DNA of 28,801 bases from JBBDST01 sp040904765. Its GTDB lineage: Bacteria; Actinomycetota; Nitriliruptoria; Nitriliruptorales; Nitriliruptoraceae. The stretch lies in assembly GCA_040904765.1 (NCBI GenBank), contig JBBDST010000039.1:1-28801 (forward strand), read 5' to 3'. Below, piece after piece: positions 14,408 to 21,834 of this stretch. The position numbers and the translations under genes were made by a program. Every line of letters starts with the position of its first letter. The first letter of the stretch is position 1. The notes beneath the pieces were generated by a model that did no database searches, was not told the origin of the DNA, and worked only from the letters and a program-made list of their open reading frames with translations.

Positions 14408-15328
14408 ATGAAACGGCTGGTCACAGCCACCCCGTTTATTGTCGTGTCGCTGTGGTTTCTCTGGGGCTCATCGTTCATCCCGATCAAAACCGGCCTAACC
14501 GTCGCGCCCCCACCCGTCTTTGCCGTCACGCGGGTGCTGATGACCGCAGCAGTGCTGCTGATTGCCTTAGGGATGCGCCGGCTACGCAGCGGTCCGCGAG
14601 TCTTTGATCCGCGCGTCCACCGCTTTGGGATAGTTCTTGGGGTGTTGAACGGATTTATCTTTTTGACGTTGCAAAACATGGCGATGGTTGACGCTGGCGC
14701 GGCACTAAGTTCCGTACTGATCTACACCCAGCCGTTGATGGTCGCCATCGGTGCCCGCATCGTGTTTGGTGAACGCTTAAGCCCCAGGCGGATCGTCGGG
14801 CTTGTCGCCGGCTGGAGTGGTGTAATCATTCTCGTGTTTGGTGAACTTGACGCCGGATCTGCCCCGCTTACTGCAAGTCTGATGCTGCTTGGCGCCGCGT
14901 TTGCCTGGTCGCTTGCGACGTTAACGTTCAAATGGCTTCCGGCGAATGTTGATGCGTTGCGACTGTTGCTGTGGCAAAATCTGTACGGACTGGTTCCGCT
15001 TAGTCTGGTCATGCTGCTTCGCGCCGACTATGACATCACGGTCGGAGTCACCTTGTTTGTGTCGGTGTTTTATGTCGCTGTGGCAGCAAGCATTGGCGGT
15101 TATGGGCTGCAGTTTGTGCTGCTGCGTCGCGGCGAGGCAGGGGTCGTCAGCTCCTGGCTATTTGCGGTGCCAATCGTCGCATCGCTGCTTGGCGTGGTGC
15201 TGCTCAACGAAGCAGTGCATGCAGGACTGCTCCTTGGCGGGCCGGCAGTGGCGTTAGGGATCTATCTGGTGAACTCGACTCGCACCCATAAGCGCCCGTT
15301 TGAGCCCGTGCTGCCCCAAAAAGCCTGA
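14408..15328 (+). CDS. EamA-family transporter (DMT superfamily), copy 2
   Basis: A 306-residue protein with ten membrane segments and two EamA repeats, opening VVSLWFLWGSSFIPIKTGL and ending LGIYLVNSTRTHKR. It shares long phrases with the protein at 12063-12962 (LLRRGEAGVVSSWLF, LWQNLYGLVPL, SVLIYTQPLMVA). It begins 19 nt after the OB-fold gene and may be in the same operon as the thiolase. A charged C-terminal tail of about 18 residues follows the last helix. The gene is convergent with the acyl-CoA synthetase on the minus strand. Substrate unknown. Confidence 0.88.
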   Translation: MKRLVTATPFIVVSLWFLWGSSFIPIKTGLTVAPPPVFAVTRVLMTAAVLLIALGMRRLRSGPRVFDPRVHRFGIVLGVLNGFIFLTLQNMAMVDAGAALSSVLIYTQPLMVAIGARIVFGERLSPRRIVGLVAGWSGVIILVFGELDAGSAPLTASLMLLGAAFAWSLATLTFKWLPANVDALRLLLWQNLYGLVPLSLVMLLRADYDITVGVTLFVSVFYVAVAASIGGYGLQFVLLRRGEAGVVSSWLFAVPIVASLLGVVLLNEAVHAGLLLGGPAVALGIYLVNSTRTHKRPFEPVLPQKA

Positions 15329-15456
15329 CGCGTCACACGGTCAGATCAACGACTTAAAAAACGTTGCGACGGGCAGGACGTATCGGCCCGTTTCAACTCG
15401 GCAACGTCTTCTCAAGTGGCATGCAGGTAGCACTATGCCGTGCGCCACGGTCGGTC

Positions 15457-15477
15457 TAAAAAGGCACGTGACGCCTT
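15457..15477 (-). terminator. Intrinsic terminator of minus-strand acyl-CoA synthetase
   Basis: On the minus strand, stem AAGGC (15473-15477), loop GTCACGT and GCCTT (15461-15465) run into a T-run (A on plus, 15458-15462). It lies 23 nt after the TAG of the synthetase. It faces that gene and does not serve the convergent exporter, for which I see no terminator. Confidence 0.7.
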
Positions 15478-15499
15478 GCAAGGGTTAGGCCGTAACCGG

Positions 15500-17149
15500 C
15501 TAGTTGTCCTGACCGGCAGATGTTTGCCGCAGTTCTGCACGGCGAACTTTGCCGGTTTCTGTGCGAGGAAGCGAGTCAACAAACTCGAAGATGCGCGGTG
15601 CGGCATGACGGCCAACCGCAGCCGCAACAGCCTGTTTCAGTTCCTCACACAATACGTCTTCGGCTGGCGCATTCGCCGTTTTCACCAAAACAGCCCGCAC
15701 AACTGAGCCGCGTCCAGGGTCTGGGCTTGCGACCACCGCGGCTTCATCGACACCGGCGTGTTCCATCAAGATTGTTTCAACTTCAACCGGACCGACGTTG
15801 ATACCTGAGGTGACAATAACGTCATCGGCACGGCCGCGGAACTGGAAATAACCCTCTTCGTCGGCCACAAACAGGTCATCAGTGATATACCAGTCATCGA
15901 CAAACCGGCCCTCCCAAGCCTCCGGTGCATTTTCATAGCCGCGCGTCAACGCAAATGGTGGGCGGCGGATCGCCAGCACACCTTCTTCGCCTACCGCAGC
16001 ACGCTTGCCCTCAAGGGTGCGTAGTTCAACATCGAATCCGGGCACAGCAGATGACAGCCAGCCTGGCTTTACCGCGCGCTCGGTTGGGCGCATCAGATTG
16101 CACAGCACCATCCCGACTTCGCTTAAGCCATACGCGTCGCGAATATCGAAACCTGAACGGCTCTTCCAGGCTTCAACCGTGTCGGTGTCCAGTGGTTCAC
16201 CGGCCGTTGCGGCCGTACGAAACGATGCCGGCCAGCCGGTGCGTTTCGTCGCGTCAAGCACCCGGCGAAACGCCGTTGGGGCACCTGCCGTGGCGGTCAC
16301 ATGTTCGTCCGCGATCACTTCAAGCCACTTGTACGCGTCGAAATCGCCGCGGTACATCAGCCGTGGAATACCAAGCGACATCGGGGCGGCACCTGAGGTG
16401 TAAAGGCCGTACGACCAGCTCGGATCAGACGTCGCAAACAACAGGTCGTTTGTGTCAAGACCAAACGCGTACTGCACAAATGGGGTCAGCGCCAAAAAGG
16501 CCGCATGGGTCATCATGCACGACTTGGGCGCACTCGTCGTACCGGACGTGAACATCAACGTGGCAATATCGTCTTTGGTGGTGTGCGCCTCGTCAACCGG
16601 TAAAGCAGTGTCAAGATCAGCCCAAAAACTGACGTCGCCACGACGAATCCCACGGCCCTTCTCGCCACCGACGGTGACAATGATGAGGTCTTGACGGATC
16701 TCGTTGAGCGCTTCTTCAAGCACGTCACGGTAGGCCGCATCTACCACTACCAGCTTGGTGCGGGACTCGTTGATCCGCATCGCCATCGCGCCCGCCCCAA
16801 AACCGGCATACAGCGGCACATACACCATCCCGGCCCGCCATGCCGCAAGTGCGGTGATCCACGATTCTGACTGGCGGGTCATCACCGACGCTATCCGCTC
16901 GCCACGGGTCAGTCCGAGACGAGCAAACATGCCAGAGGCTTTTGCCGCTGCGTGCGCCAACTCGTAGTACGACCACTGCTCGCGACCATCGGCCGCATCG
17001 ACCACCGTCAACGCCAAGCGGCCACGATCACTCGCCCAGCGCCCACAAGCCTCATGGAAGGTATTAAGCCGTACAGACGGGTCATGATCTAACCGGGCTG
17101 CAGCAGCGTGCCAGACGTCGGTAGAGGAGAACGTGTGTGAGTCAGGCAT
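15500..17149 (-). CDS. Acyl-CoA synthetase (AMP-forming, ACSM/benzoate-CoA type)
   Basis: A 549-residue adenylate-forming ligase that activates a carboxylic acid with ATP and CoA. The family motifs are present: nucleotide loop FTSGTTSAPKSCMM (200-213), DAYGLSEVG (A5-like), a YITDD hinge-side motif, RADDVIVTSG (A8), and TGKVRR with catalytic Lys534. The loop is unusual: canonical TSGTTGxPKG is changed to TSGTTSAPKS, with Ser at two glycine positions, while Lys209 is kept. Overall order resembles medium-chain or benzoate-type ligases, but the substrate pocket cannot be read by eye. It is divergent from the second acyl-CoA ligase over a 256-nt region and ends at an intrinsic terminator. Start ATG 17149 matches the family N-terminus. 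Confidence 0.85.
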   Translation of the reverse strand: MPDSHTFSSTDVWHAAAARLDHDPSVRLNTFHEACGRWASDRGRLALTVVDAADGREQWSYYELAHAAAKASGMFARLGLTRGERIASVMTRQSESWITALAAWRAGMVYVPLYAGFGAGAMAMRINESRTKLVVVDAAYRDVLEEALNEIRQDLIIVTVGGEKGRGIRRGDVSFWADLDTALPVDEAHTTKDDIATLMFTSGTTSAPKSCMMTHAAFLALTPFVQYAFGLDTNDLLFATSDPSWSYGLYTSGAAPMSLGIPRLMYRGDFDAYKWLEVIADEHVTATAGAPTAFRRVLDATKRTGWPASFRTAATAGEPLDTDTVEAWKSRSGFDIRDAYGLSEVGMVLCNLMRPTERAVKPGWLSSAVPGFDVELRTLEGKRAAVGEEGVLAIRRPPFALTRGYENAPEAWEGRFVDDWYITDDLFVADEEGYFQFRGRADDVIVTSGINVGPVEVETILMEHAGVDEAAVVASPDPGRGSVVRAVLVKTANAPAEDVLCEELKQAVAAAVGRHAAPRIFEFVDSLPRTETGKVRRAELRQTSAGQDN

Positions 17150-17280
17150 TGCAAGACGACCTTCCGTTAGCGGCGCAGTGACGGGCTATCCAAAGCAGCA
17201 GTACAGTGAAATGAACGTAGTTGCAGCGCCAATAGGCTGCGACGCTACCCCCCATTCATACGAACGAAACCTTACTCTTA

Positions 17281-17295
17281 TGCCAGGCCATGGCA
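17281..17295. promoter_or_regulatory. Operator-like palindrome between divergent ligases
   Basis: TGCCA-GGCCA-TGGCA, an inverted repeat with 5-nt arms that contains the perfect 8-mer GCCATGGC, sits in the 256-nt region between the divergent acyl-CoA ligase genes. The rest of 17150-17405 shows no gene. The size and place fit a TetR- or GntR-type operator, but no regulator gene is adjacent. Confidence 0.3.
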
Positions 17296-17405
17296 ACATT
17301 TCGGGGCCATTCACGACCACTTGCAAGCAGCCCCAACGAGACCGGACTAGGTTTTTCGTCTGGGAGCACGTTCGGTTGCAACGCGAAGATGCAAGGGGGT
17401 GTCGA

Positions 17406-18962
17406 ATGAACATTGCCCGTTTTCTGTCGTCGACAGCCACCCACTATCCGCACGCCACCGCCGTCGAATACGGACAGTTGCGCGTGAACTATCGCGACCT
17501 AAACGCACGTGTCGACGCGCTGGTAGCGGCCTTTAACGCGGCCGGCCTGACACCTGGCGATCGGGTCGGCTTTGTGATGTGGAACCGACCCGAACTGCTC
17601 GAAGTCATGTTTGCCGCCTACCGAGCCGGCATGTGTACCGTCCCACTAAACGCCCGATTTAACGTCGATGAGCTGGTGTATCACTGTCTGGATTCAGCAG
17701 TAGCACTGCTGGTTCACGGCCCCGAATTTGGTGCGCTTGTCACGGCCGCCGCTACTCAACTTCCCACCGTCCACACGGTCTTTGCGATCGGTGAGGCGGC
17801 TACCGTGCCACACGCAACCGTCGCCGCTTACGAAACGGTCCTTGCAACCCACCAAGGCGCACCCGAGCGGACCGTTGACGTCAACGAAGACACCCCCGCA
17901 TGGCTGTTTTACACCTCAGGCACGACCGGACGACCCAAAGGGGCAACCCTCACCCACAAAAATCTGTCGTTTGTCACCTTAAGCTGGATCACCGATCTGA
18001 TGGCGCTTAGCCCAGCTGACACCACCTTGCATGCCGCTCCGCTCACACACGGTGCAGGTTTCCATGCGTTAGCGGCAACCGCTAAAGGAGCCCGGCAGGT
18101 CATCCCCACTTCGGTCGGGTTTGATGCCGAAGAAATCCTTGCGTTCATGGAACGCGAACACGTCACCAACACGTGGATGGTCCCAACTCAGATCAACCGG
18201 CTGGTCGACGCCCCGTCAAGTCACGTTCGCAACCTGACGGCACTGCACACGATCGTGTATGGCGGTGCGCCATTCCACGTTGAAGATTTGAAACTGGCGA
18301 TCTCTGTGTTTGGCCCCAAATTCGTGCAGGTGTATGCGCAAGGCGAAACGCCGATGACCGCTACCTATCTGCCACACGCCGAACATGTGCTGGGTGATGC
18401 GGAAGTTGAAGGACGTCTCGCTTCGGCCGGCTACGAACGAACCGGCATGGAAGTACGCATCGTTGATGACACGTATGCCCAGTGTCATGCAGGTGAGCTT
18501 GGCGAAATCGTGGTGCGCGGCCCGGCCGTGATGCTTGGCTACTGGAACCGACCACAAGACACCGCCGCAGCGATACAAAACGGCTGGCTGCATACCGGCG
18601 ACATCGGCATGATGGACGCCAACGGTTACGTGTTTGTGCTTGACCGAATGAAAGATCTCATCATCACCGGTGGCGCCAACGTGTACGCCCGTGAAGTCGA
18701 AGAACTACTGTTGACCCACGAACAGATCGCTGCGGTGGCCGTGATAGGACTGTCTGATCGCGACTGGGGTGAACGGGTGACCGCAATTGTCGTGACTGAA
18801 GTTGGCGCAACGTTACAAGCAGCAGACGTTATTGCCTACGCCGGCGCGCATCTGGCGTCCTACAAACGCCCCAAACAGGTCGAATTCGTCGACGAGCTGC
18901 CACTTAGTGCCTACGGGAAGGTGTTAAAACGTGAACTTCGTACCCAGTTCTCTACCCGCTGA
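17406..18962 (+). CDS. Acyl-CoA synthetase, long-chain/FadD-like
   Basis: A 518-residue AMP-forming ligase with canonical motifs: YTSGTTGRPKGATLTH (169-184), LPLSAYGKVLKRELR with catalytic Lys505, GYWNRPQDTAAAI and WLHTGDIG with the acidic hinge residue, and DRMKDLIITGGANVYAREVE. The region after the nucleotide loop reads AAPLTHGAGFHALA, and the A5 position YAQGETPMT, as in fatty-acid or steroid-type FadD ligases. ATG 17406 has AAGGGGG upstream. It starts a run whose next gene overlaps by 32 nt, followed by an MDR enzyme and an Fe-type alcohol dehydrogenase. It therefore probably activates an acid in that pathway; chain length and ring content of the substrate are unknown. Confidence 0.88.
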   Translation: MNIARFLSSTATHYPHATAVEYGQLRVNYRDLNARVDALVAAFNAAGLTPGDRVGFVMWNRPELLEVMFAAYRAGMCTVPLNARFNVDELVYHCLDSAVALLVHGPEFGALVTAAATQLPTVHTVFAIGEAATVPHATVAAYETVLATHQGAPERTVDVNEDTPAWLFYTSGTTGRPKGATLTHKNLSFVTLSWITDLMALSPADTTLHAAPLTHGAGFHALAATAKGARQVIPTSVGFDAEEILAFMEREHVTNTWMVPTQINRLVDAPSSHVRNLTALHTIVYGGAPFHVEDLKLAISVFGPKFVQVYAQGETPMTATYLPHAEHVLGDAEVEGRLASAGYERTGMEVRIVDDTYAQCHAGELGEIVVRGPAVMLGYWNRPQDTAAAIQNGWLHTGDIGMMDANGYVFVLDRMKDLIITGGANVYAREVEELLLTHEQIAAVAVIGLSDRDWGERVTAIVVTEVGATLQAADVIAYAGAHLASYKRPKQVEFVDELPLSAYGKVLKRELRTQFSTR

Positions 18963-19410
18963 ACTACCAGACACATTCACAGACCTGTTCGGATTCATTT
19001 ATCCGTCAACCGTGCAGTTTGGTGACCTTGACGTACTTGGACATGTCAACAACCTCACCTATCTGCGGATCGCGCAAACCTCCCGCGTTGACTATCTCCA
19101 ACAGATCTGTGACGCCCCATACAACGGCTTGACCTACGTGCTGGCACGCGTCACCGTCGACTTTCGCGCCCAAGGCTTCTACAAAGACGAGCTCGTGTGT
19201 GGTACCCGAGTCAGCCGTCTTGGCACCAAAAGTTTCGACGTGTTTCAACAAATCATGCGGATCGCTGACGGCCAAGTGATGGCCGACGTGAACTCGGTCA
19301 TGGTCGCTTTGGCTGACGATCAGGTCACGAGCCAACCGATCGCTGACGCGTGGCGTCAGGGCATCATCGCCTTTGAACCAGTAACCCCAGATGGGGTAGC
19401 AACCCTATAA
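18931..19410 (+). CDS. Hotdog-fold acyl-CoA thioesterase (4HBT family)
   Basis: A 159-residue protein. Residues 25-45 carry the hotdog signature STVQFGDLDVLGHVNNLTYL, with an acidic residue (Asp32 or Asp34) in the catalytic place; the rest matches the beta-sheet and long helix pattern. It should hydrolyse an acyl-CoA to acid and CoA, perhaps limiting or rescuing CoA in this pathway. It starts at GTG 18931 with GGGAAGG 11 nt upstream, overlapping the ligase end by 32 nt in another frame. Its partner genes on both sides are close. Opposing ligase and thioesterase in one operon are common in acyl-CoA catabolism. Confidence 0.85.
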   Translation: MNFVPSSLPAELPDTFTDLFGFIYPSTVQFGDLDVLGHVNNLTYLRIAQTSRVDYLQQICDAPYNGLTYVLARVTVDFRAQGFYKDELVCGTRVSRLGTKSFDVFQQIMRIADGQVMADVNSVMVALADDQVTSQPIADAWRQGIIAFEPVTPDGVATL

Positions 19411-19426
19411 CCAAGGAGAACGAGCT

Positions 19427-20404
19427 ATGCGCGCCATCCAAATCCAAGCGTTTGGTGACCCATCCAACATGCGCCTTGTCAACGTCGACGAGCCGACACC
19501 TGGGCCAGGCCAGGTTGCGATCCGTGTCTCACACGCCGGCATCAACTTCGCTGACGTCATGACCCGCAAGGGCCTGTATCACCGGGCAGGACCGCCACCG
19601 CTCATCCCCGGTCTTGAAGTTGCCGGTGAAGTCATCGCGCTTGGTGAGGGGGTAGTCACCCCAACAATCGGCACCCGGGTAGCCGCACGCACAAATACGG
19701 GCGGTTATGCCGAAGTGGCGCTGGCCTCAAGCGAACTTACCTATGCGATCCCAGACACCGTCGACGGGCCAAGGGCAGCATCGCTGTCAACGATTGTGCC
19801 AGCCGGCCTGTTGCTGTGTGACGAAGTGGCGCGGCTGCGAACAAACGACAGTGTGCTTATCAACGCCGCTGCCGGCGGAGTCGGGATGGTATTAGCTCAG
19901 ATGGCACGTCTGCGTGGTGCTGATCCGATCATCGGTACGGTCGGTTCGGCAGCGAAGCAGAGTATTGCTGCCGGCTATGGCTACGACGCGGTGTTTCTCA
20001 CCGACGACATTGCGACCGTTCGTGACGCCACCAACGGGCGCGGTGTTGACGTCGTATTTGACTCGGTCGGGGGTGCAGTGCGTGACGCATGCACCCAACT
20101 GTTGGCGCCAATGGGCCGCCTAATCGCGTTTGGCAACGCCAGTACCGAAGCAGAACGCACCCAGCCGGCTGAAGCGATGCGCACCCAAAACTCCGGCTAT
20201 ATCGGATTTTCGATGGGAACCCTCACCGGCTCAAACCCGGCCAAAGTCCGCCGGGCCACCCGTGACGGTATTCAACTGGTTGGAAGCGGGACGGTTCGCA
20301 TTGATGTCACTGAGACGTATCCTCTGGCCGAAGCAGCGACGGCGCACCAACGGCTCGAAGCACGGGCCACAACCGGCAAACTGGTGTTGGCCATGGAGGC
20401 GTAA
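19427..20404 (+). CDS. MDR-family NAD(P)H:quinone oxidoreductase-like enzyme
   Basis: A 325-residue medium-chain dehydrogenase/reductase of the zeta-crystallin type. It opens MRAIQIQAFGDPSNMRL, has PGLEVAGEV at 61-69, and a Rossmann motif AAAGGVGM at 147-154. The structural and catalytic zinc cysteines of alcohol dehydrogenases are missing, as usual in this branch. Possible reactions are reduction of a quinone or of an enone or enoyl-CoA with NADPH. ATG 19427 has AAGGAG 8 nt upstream, 16 nt after the thioesterase stop. The dehydrogenase gene starts 2 nt after its stop. Family confident, substrate unknown. Confidence 0.87.
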   Translation: MRAIQIQAFGDPSNMRLVNVDEPTPGPGQVAIRVSHAGINFADVMTRKGLYHRAGPPPLIPGLEVAGEVIALGEGVVTPTIGTRVAARTNTGGYAEVALASSELTYAIPDTVDGPRAASLSTIVPAGLLLCDEVARLRTNDSVLINAAAGGVGMVLAQMARLRGADPIIGTVGSAAKQSIAAGYGYDAVFLTDDIATVRDATNGRGVDVVFDSVGGAVRDACTQLLAPMGRLIAFGNASTEAERTQPAEAMRTQNSGYIGFSMGTLTGSNPAKVRRATRDGIQLVGSGTVRIDVTETYPLAEAATAHQRLEARATTGKLVLAMEA

Positions 20405-20406
20405 AC

Positions 20407-21585
20407 GTGCGCGAATTTTCGATCCCGACCTTCTCACGGGTTGTTCACGGCAGCGGTTGTTTAACCCACCTGAGCACTGAACTGAAACGGATAGGTGTGA
20501 CCCGGCCGATGATTGTCACCAGCAACACGCTGGCCACCAAAACCGACGTGGTTGCTCAGGCAGTGTTGGCTGCCGGAGGCCGCGTCGCCGGGGTTGCTCA
20601 CAGCATTGCCGCACACGTGCCGCGTGACGGAGTTCAGCTGCTGGTTGACCAGGCCCGCGATGTTGGGGCAGACGGGTTTGTGGCACTTGGTGGCGGCACT
20701 GCTATCGATGCGGCGAAAGCCGCCGCGGCATGCCTTGGCGCCAAAGTCGACATCCACTTAGCGGTCGACACTTACCGGGCACACATCGTTAACGGAGTGC
20801 GTCACATTCCCGAACTGCCAGGCACCCCGCCGCCAATCATCGCGATCCCAACTACCCTGTCGGGAGCCGAATTTACCGGCGTTGCCGGTGTTACTGACCC
20901 GCTACGTGGCGTCAAAGACCTGCTCGTATCCGACGGCCTCACCCCAGTGACGATCATGCTCGACCCGGCGCTAACGGTGCACACACCGTCCGTGTTGTGG
21001 CATGCCAGCGGTATCCGTGGCGTTGACCATGTGGTCGAAGGGGTGTATTCAAAAACGCATCATCTGGTCGCCGACAGTGCCCTGCTAGGTGCGCTCAGCA
21101 TTTTCGCGACCGACCTGGCGCACACCAGCCAAGACCCTCAAGATCTGGCTGCACGCGAACGCTGTCAGCTGGCTGCCATGATGGCACTGATGTATCTACC
21201 CAATGTCGCAATGGGATTAAGCCACGGACTGGGTCATCAGCTTGGCGGACGCTTTGGGGTGATCCATGGCGTTACCTCCTGCATCCTGTTGCCGCACGTC
21301 ATGGCCTACAACCGGCCCGTCAGTGCCGCACGTCAAGCCTTGCTCGCACCGGCACTTGGCATACTGCCCGACCGTGACGCGACAACCACGGCCACAGCGG
21401 TCGCAGATGCCGTAGCGAAGCTGATCAGCGCCGTCGAGGTCCCTACTCGGCTACGTGATGTCGGGGTAACAACCGACAGTTTTGACGCTATCGCCGAAGA
21501 AGCATTAGGTGATGTGGTGATTGCCGGTAATCCACGTGAGCCCACACACGACGATCTTGTCGCGATTCTTCACGCCGCCTACTAA
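20407..21585 (+). CDS. Iron-containing-type alcohol dehydrogenase
   Basis: A 392-residue protein of the Fe-ADH/maleylacetate reductase superfamily. The NAD-binding motif LGGGTAIDAAK is at 94-104 and PTTLSGAEF at 148-156. The metal region reads SGIRGVDHVVEG (201-212), GLSHGLGHQLGG (270-281) and GVIHGVTS (285-291). The first ligand of canonical enzymes is an Asp in GMDALTH; here the aligned position seems to be Arg204, while His208, His273, His277 and His287 remain. Such changes are known in the maleylacetate-reductase side of the family, some of which work without iron, so a reductase role in an aromatic or branched-acid pathway is possible. GTG 20407 starts 2 nt after the MDR stop. It ends the operon. 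Confidence 0.85.
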   Translation: MREFSIPTFSRVVHGSGCLTHLSTELKRIGVTRPMIVTSNTLATKTDVVAQAVLAAGGRVAGVAHSIAAHVPRDGVQLLVDQARDVGADGFVALGGGTAIDAAKAAAACLGAKVDIHLAVDTYRAHIVNGVRHIPELPGTPPPIIAIPTTLSGAEFTGVAGVTDPLRGVKDLLVSDGLTPVTIMLDPALTVHTPSVLWHASGIRGVDHVVEGVYSKTHHLVADSALLGALSIFATDLAHTSQDPQDLAARERCQLAAMMALMYLPNVAMGLSHGLGHQLGGRFGVIHGVTSCILLPHVMAYNRPVSAARQALLAPALGILPDRDATTTATAVADAVAKLISAVEVPTRLRDVGVTTDSFDAIAEEALGDVVIAGNPREPTHDDLVAILHAAY

Positions 21586-21661
21586 CGGCCGTGTTTCGTA
21601 TCGCGGCACCCAACGATGCTTGGTAAGGTCATACGTGGCGAAACGGTAAGTCTGTAGACCG

Positions 21662-21756
21662 AGGCGACGGGCGTCCGCCGGTGACGTCCTCCGGTGAACT
21701 GGGTCAGGGCCGAGAGGCAGCAGCCCTAAGCCGTTCTTGGGCGGGTGCCGATCCCG
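21662..21756 (+). ncRNA. ffs: Signal recognition particle RNA (4.5S-like)
   Basis: The core GGGTCAGGGCCGAGAGGCAG, followed by CAGCCCTAAG, holds the conserved Ffh-binding symmetric loop and a GAGA tetraloop (21712-21715). Stem CGGGCGTCCGCC (21668-21679) pairs with GGCGGGTGCCG (21740-21750) with one bulge, and CGG pairs with CCG inside it. This RNA scaffolds Ffh and FtsY in co-translational protein targeting. Outer complementarity, CTG-AGACC (21652-21660) with GGTCT-CAG (21772-21780), suggests the transcript could reach about 130 nt; exact ends are not resolved. It lies just before dnaX, as in several other bacteria. Confidence 0.9.
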
Positions 21757-21834
21757 GGCGTCCGTCACCTGGGTCTGCAGGCTCACGCCAAACGTTTCGT
21801 GACTCGCAGCAAAACGTGCAAAGGACGTGCCGAG

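Noticed and set aside
15925..16551. Plus-strand frame of 208 codons inside the acyl-CoA synthetase
   Set aside because: Composition is typical of an antisense shadow and no domain is seen; the minus-strand enzyme is clear.
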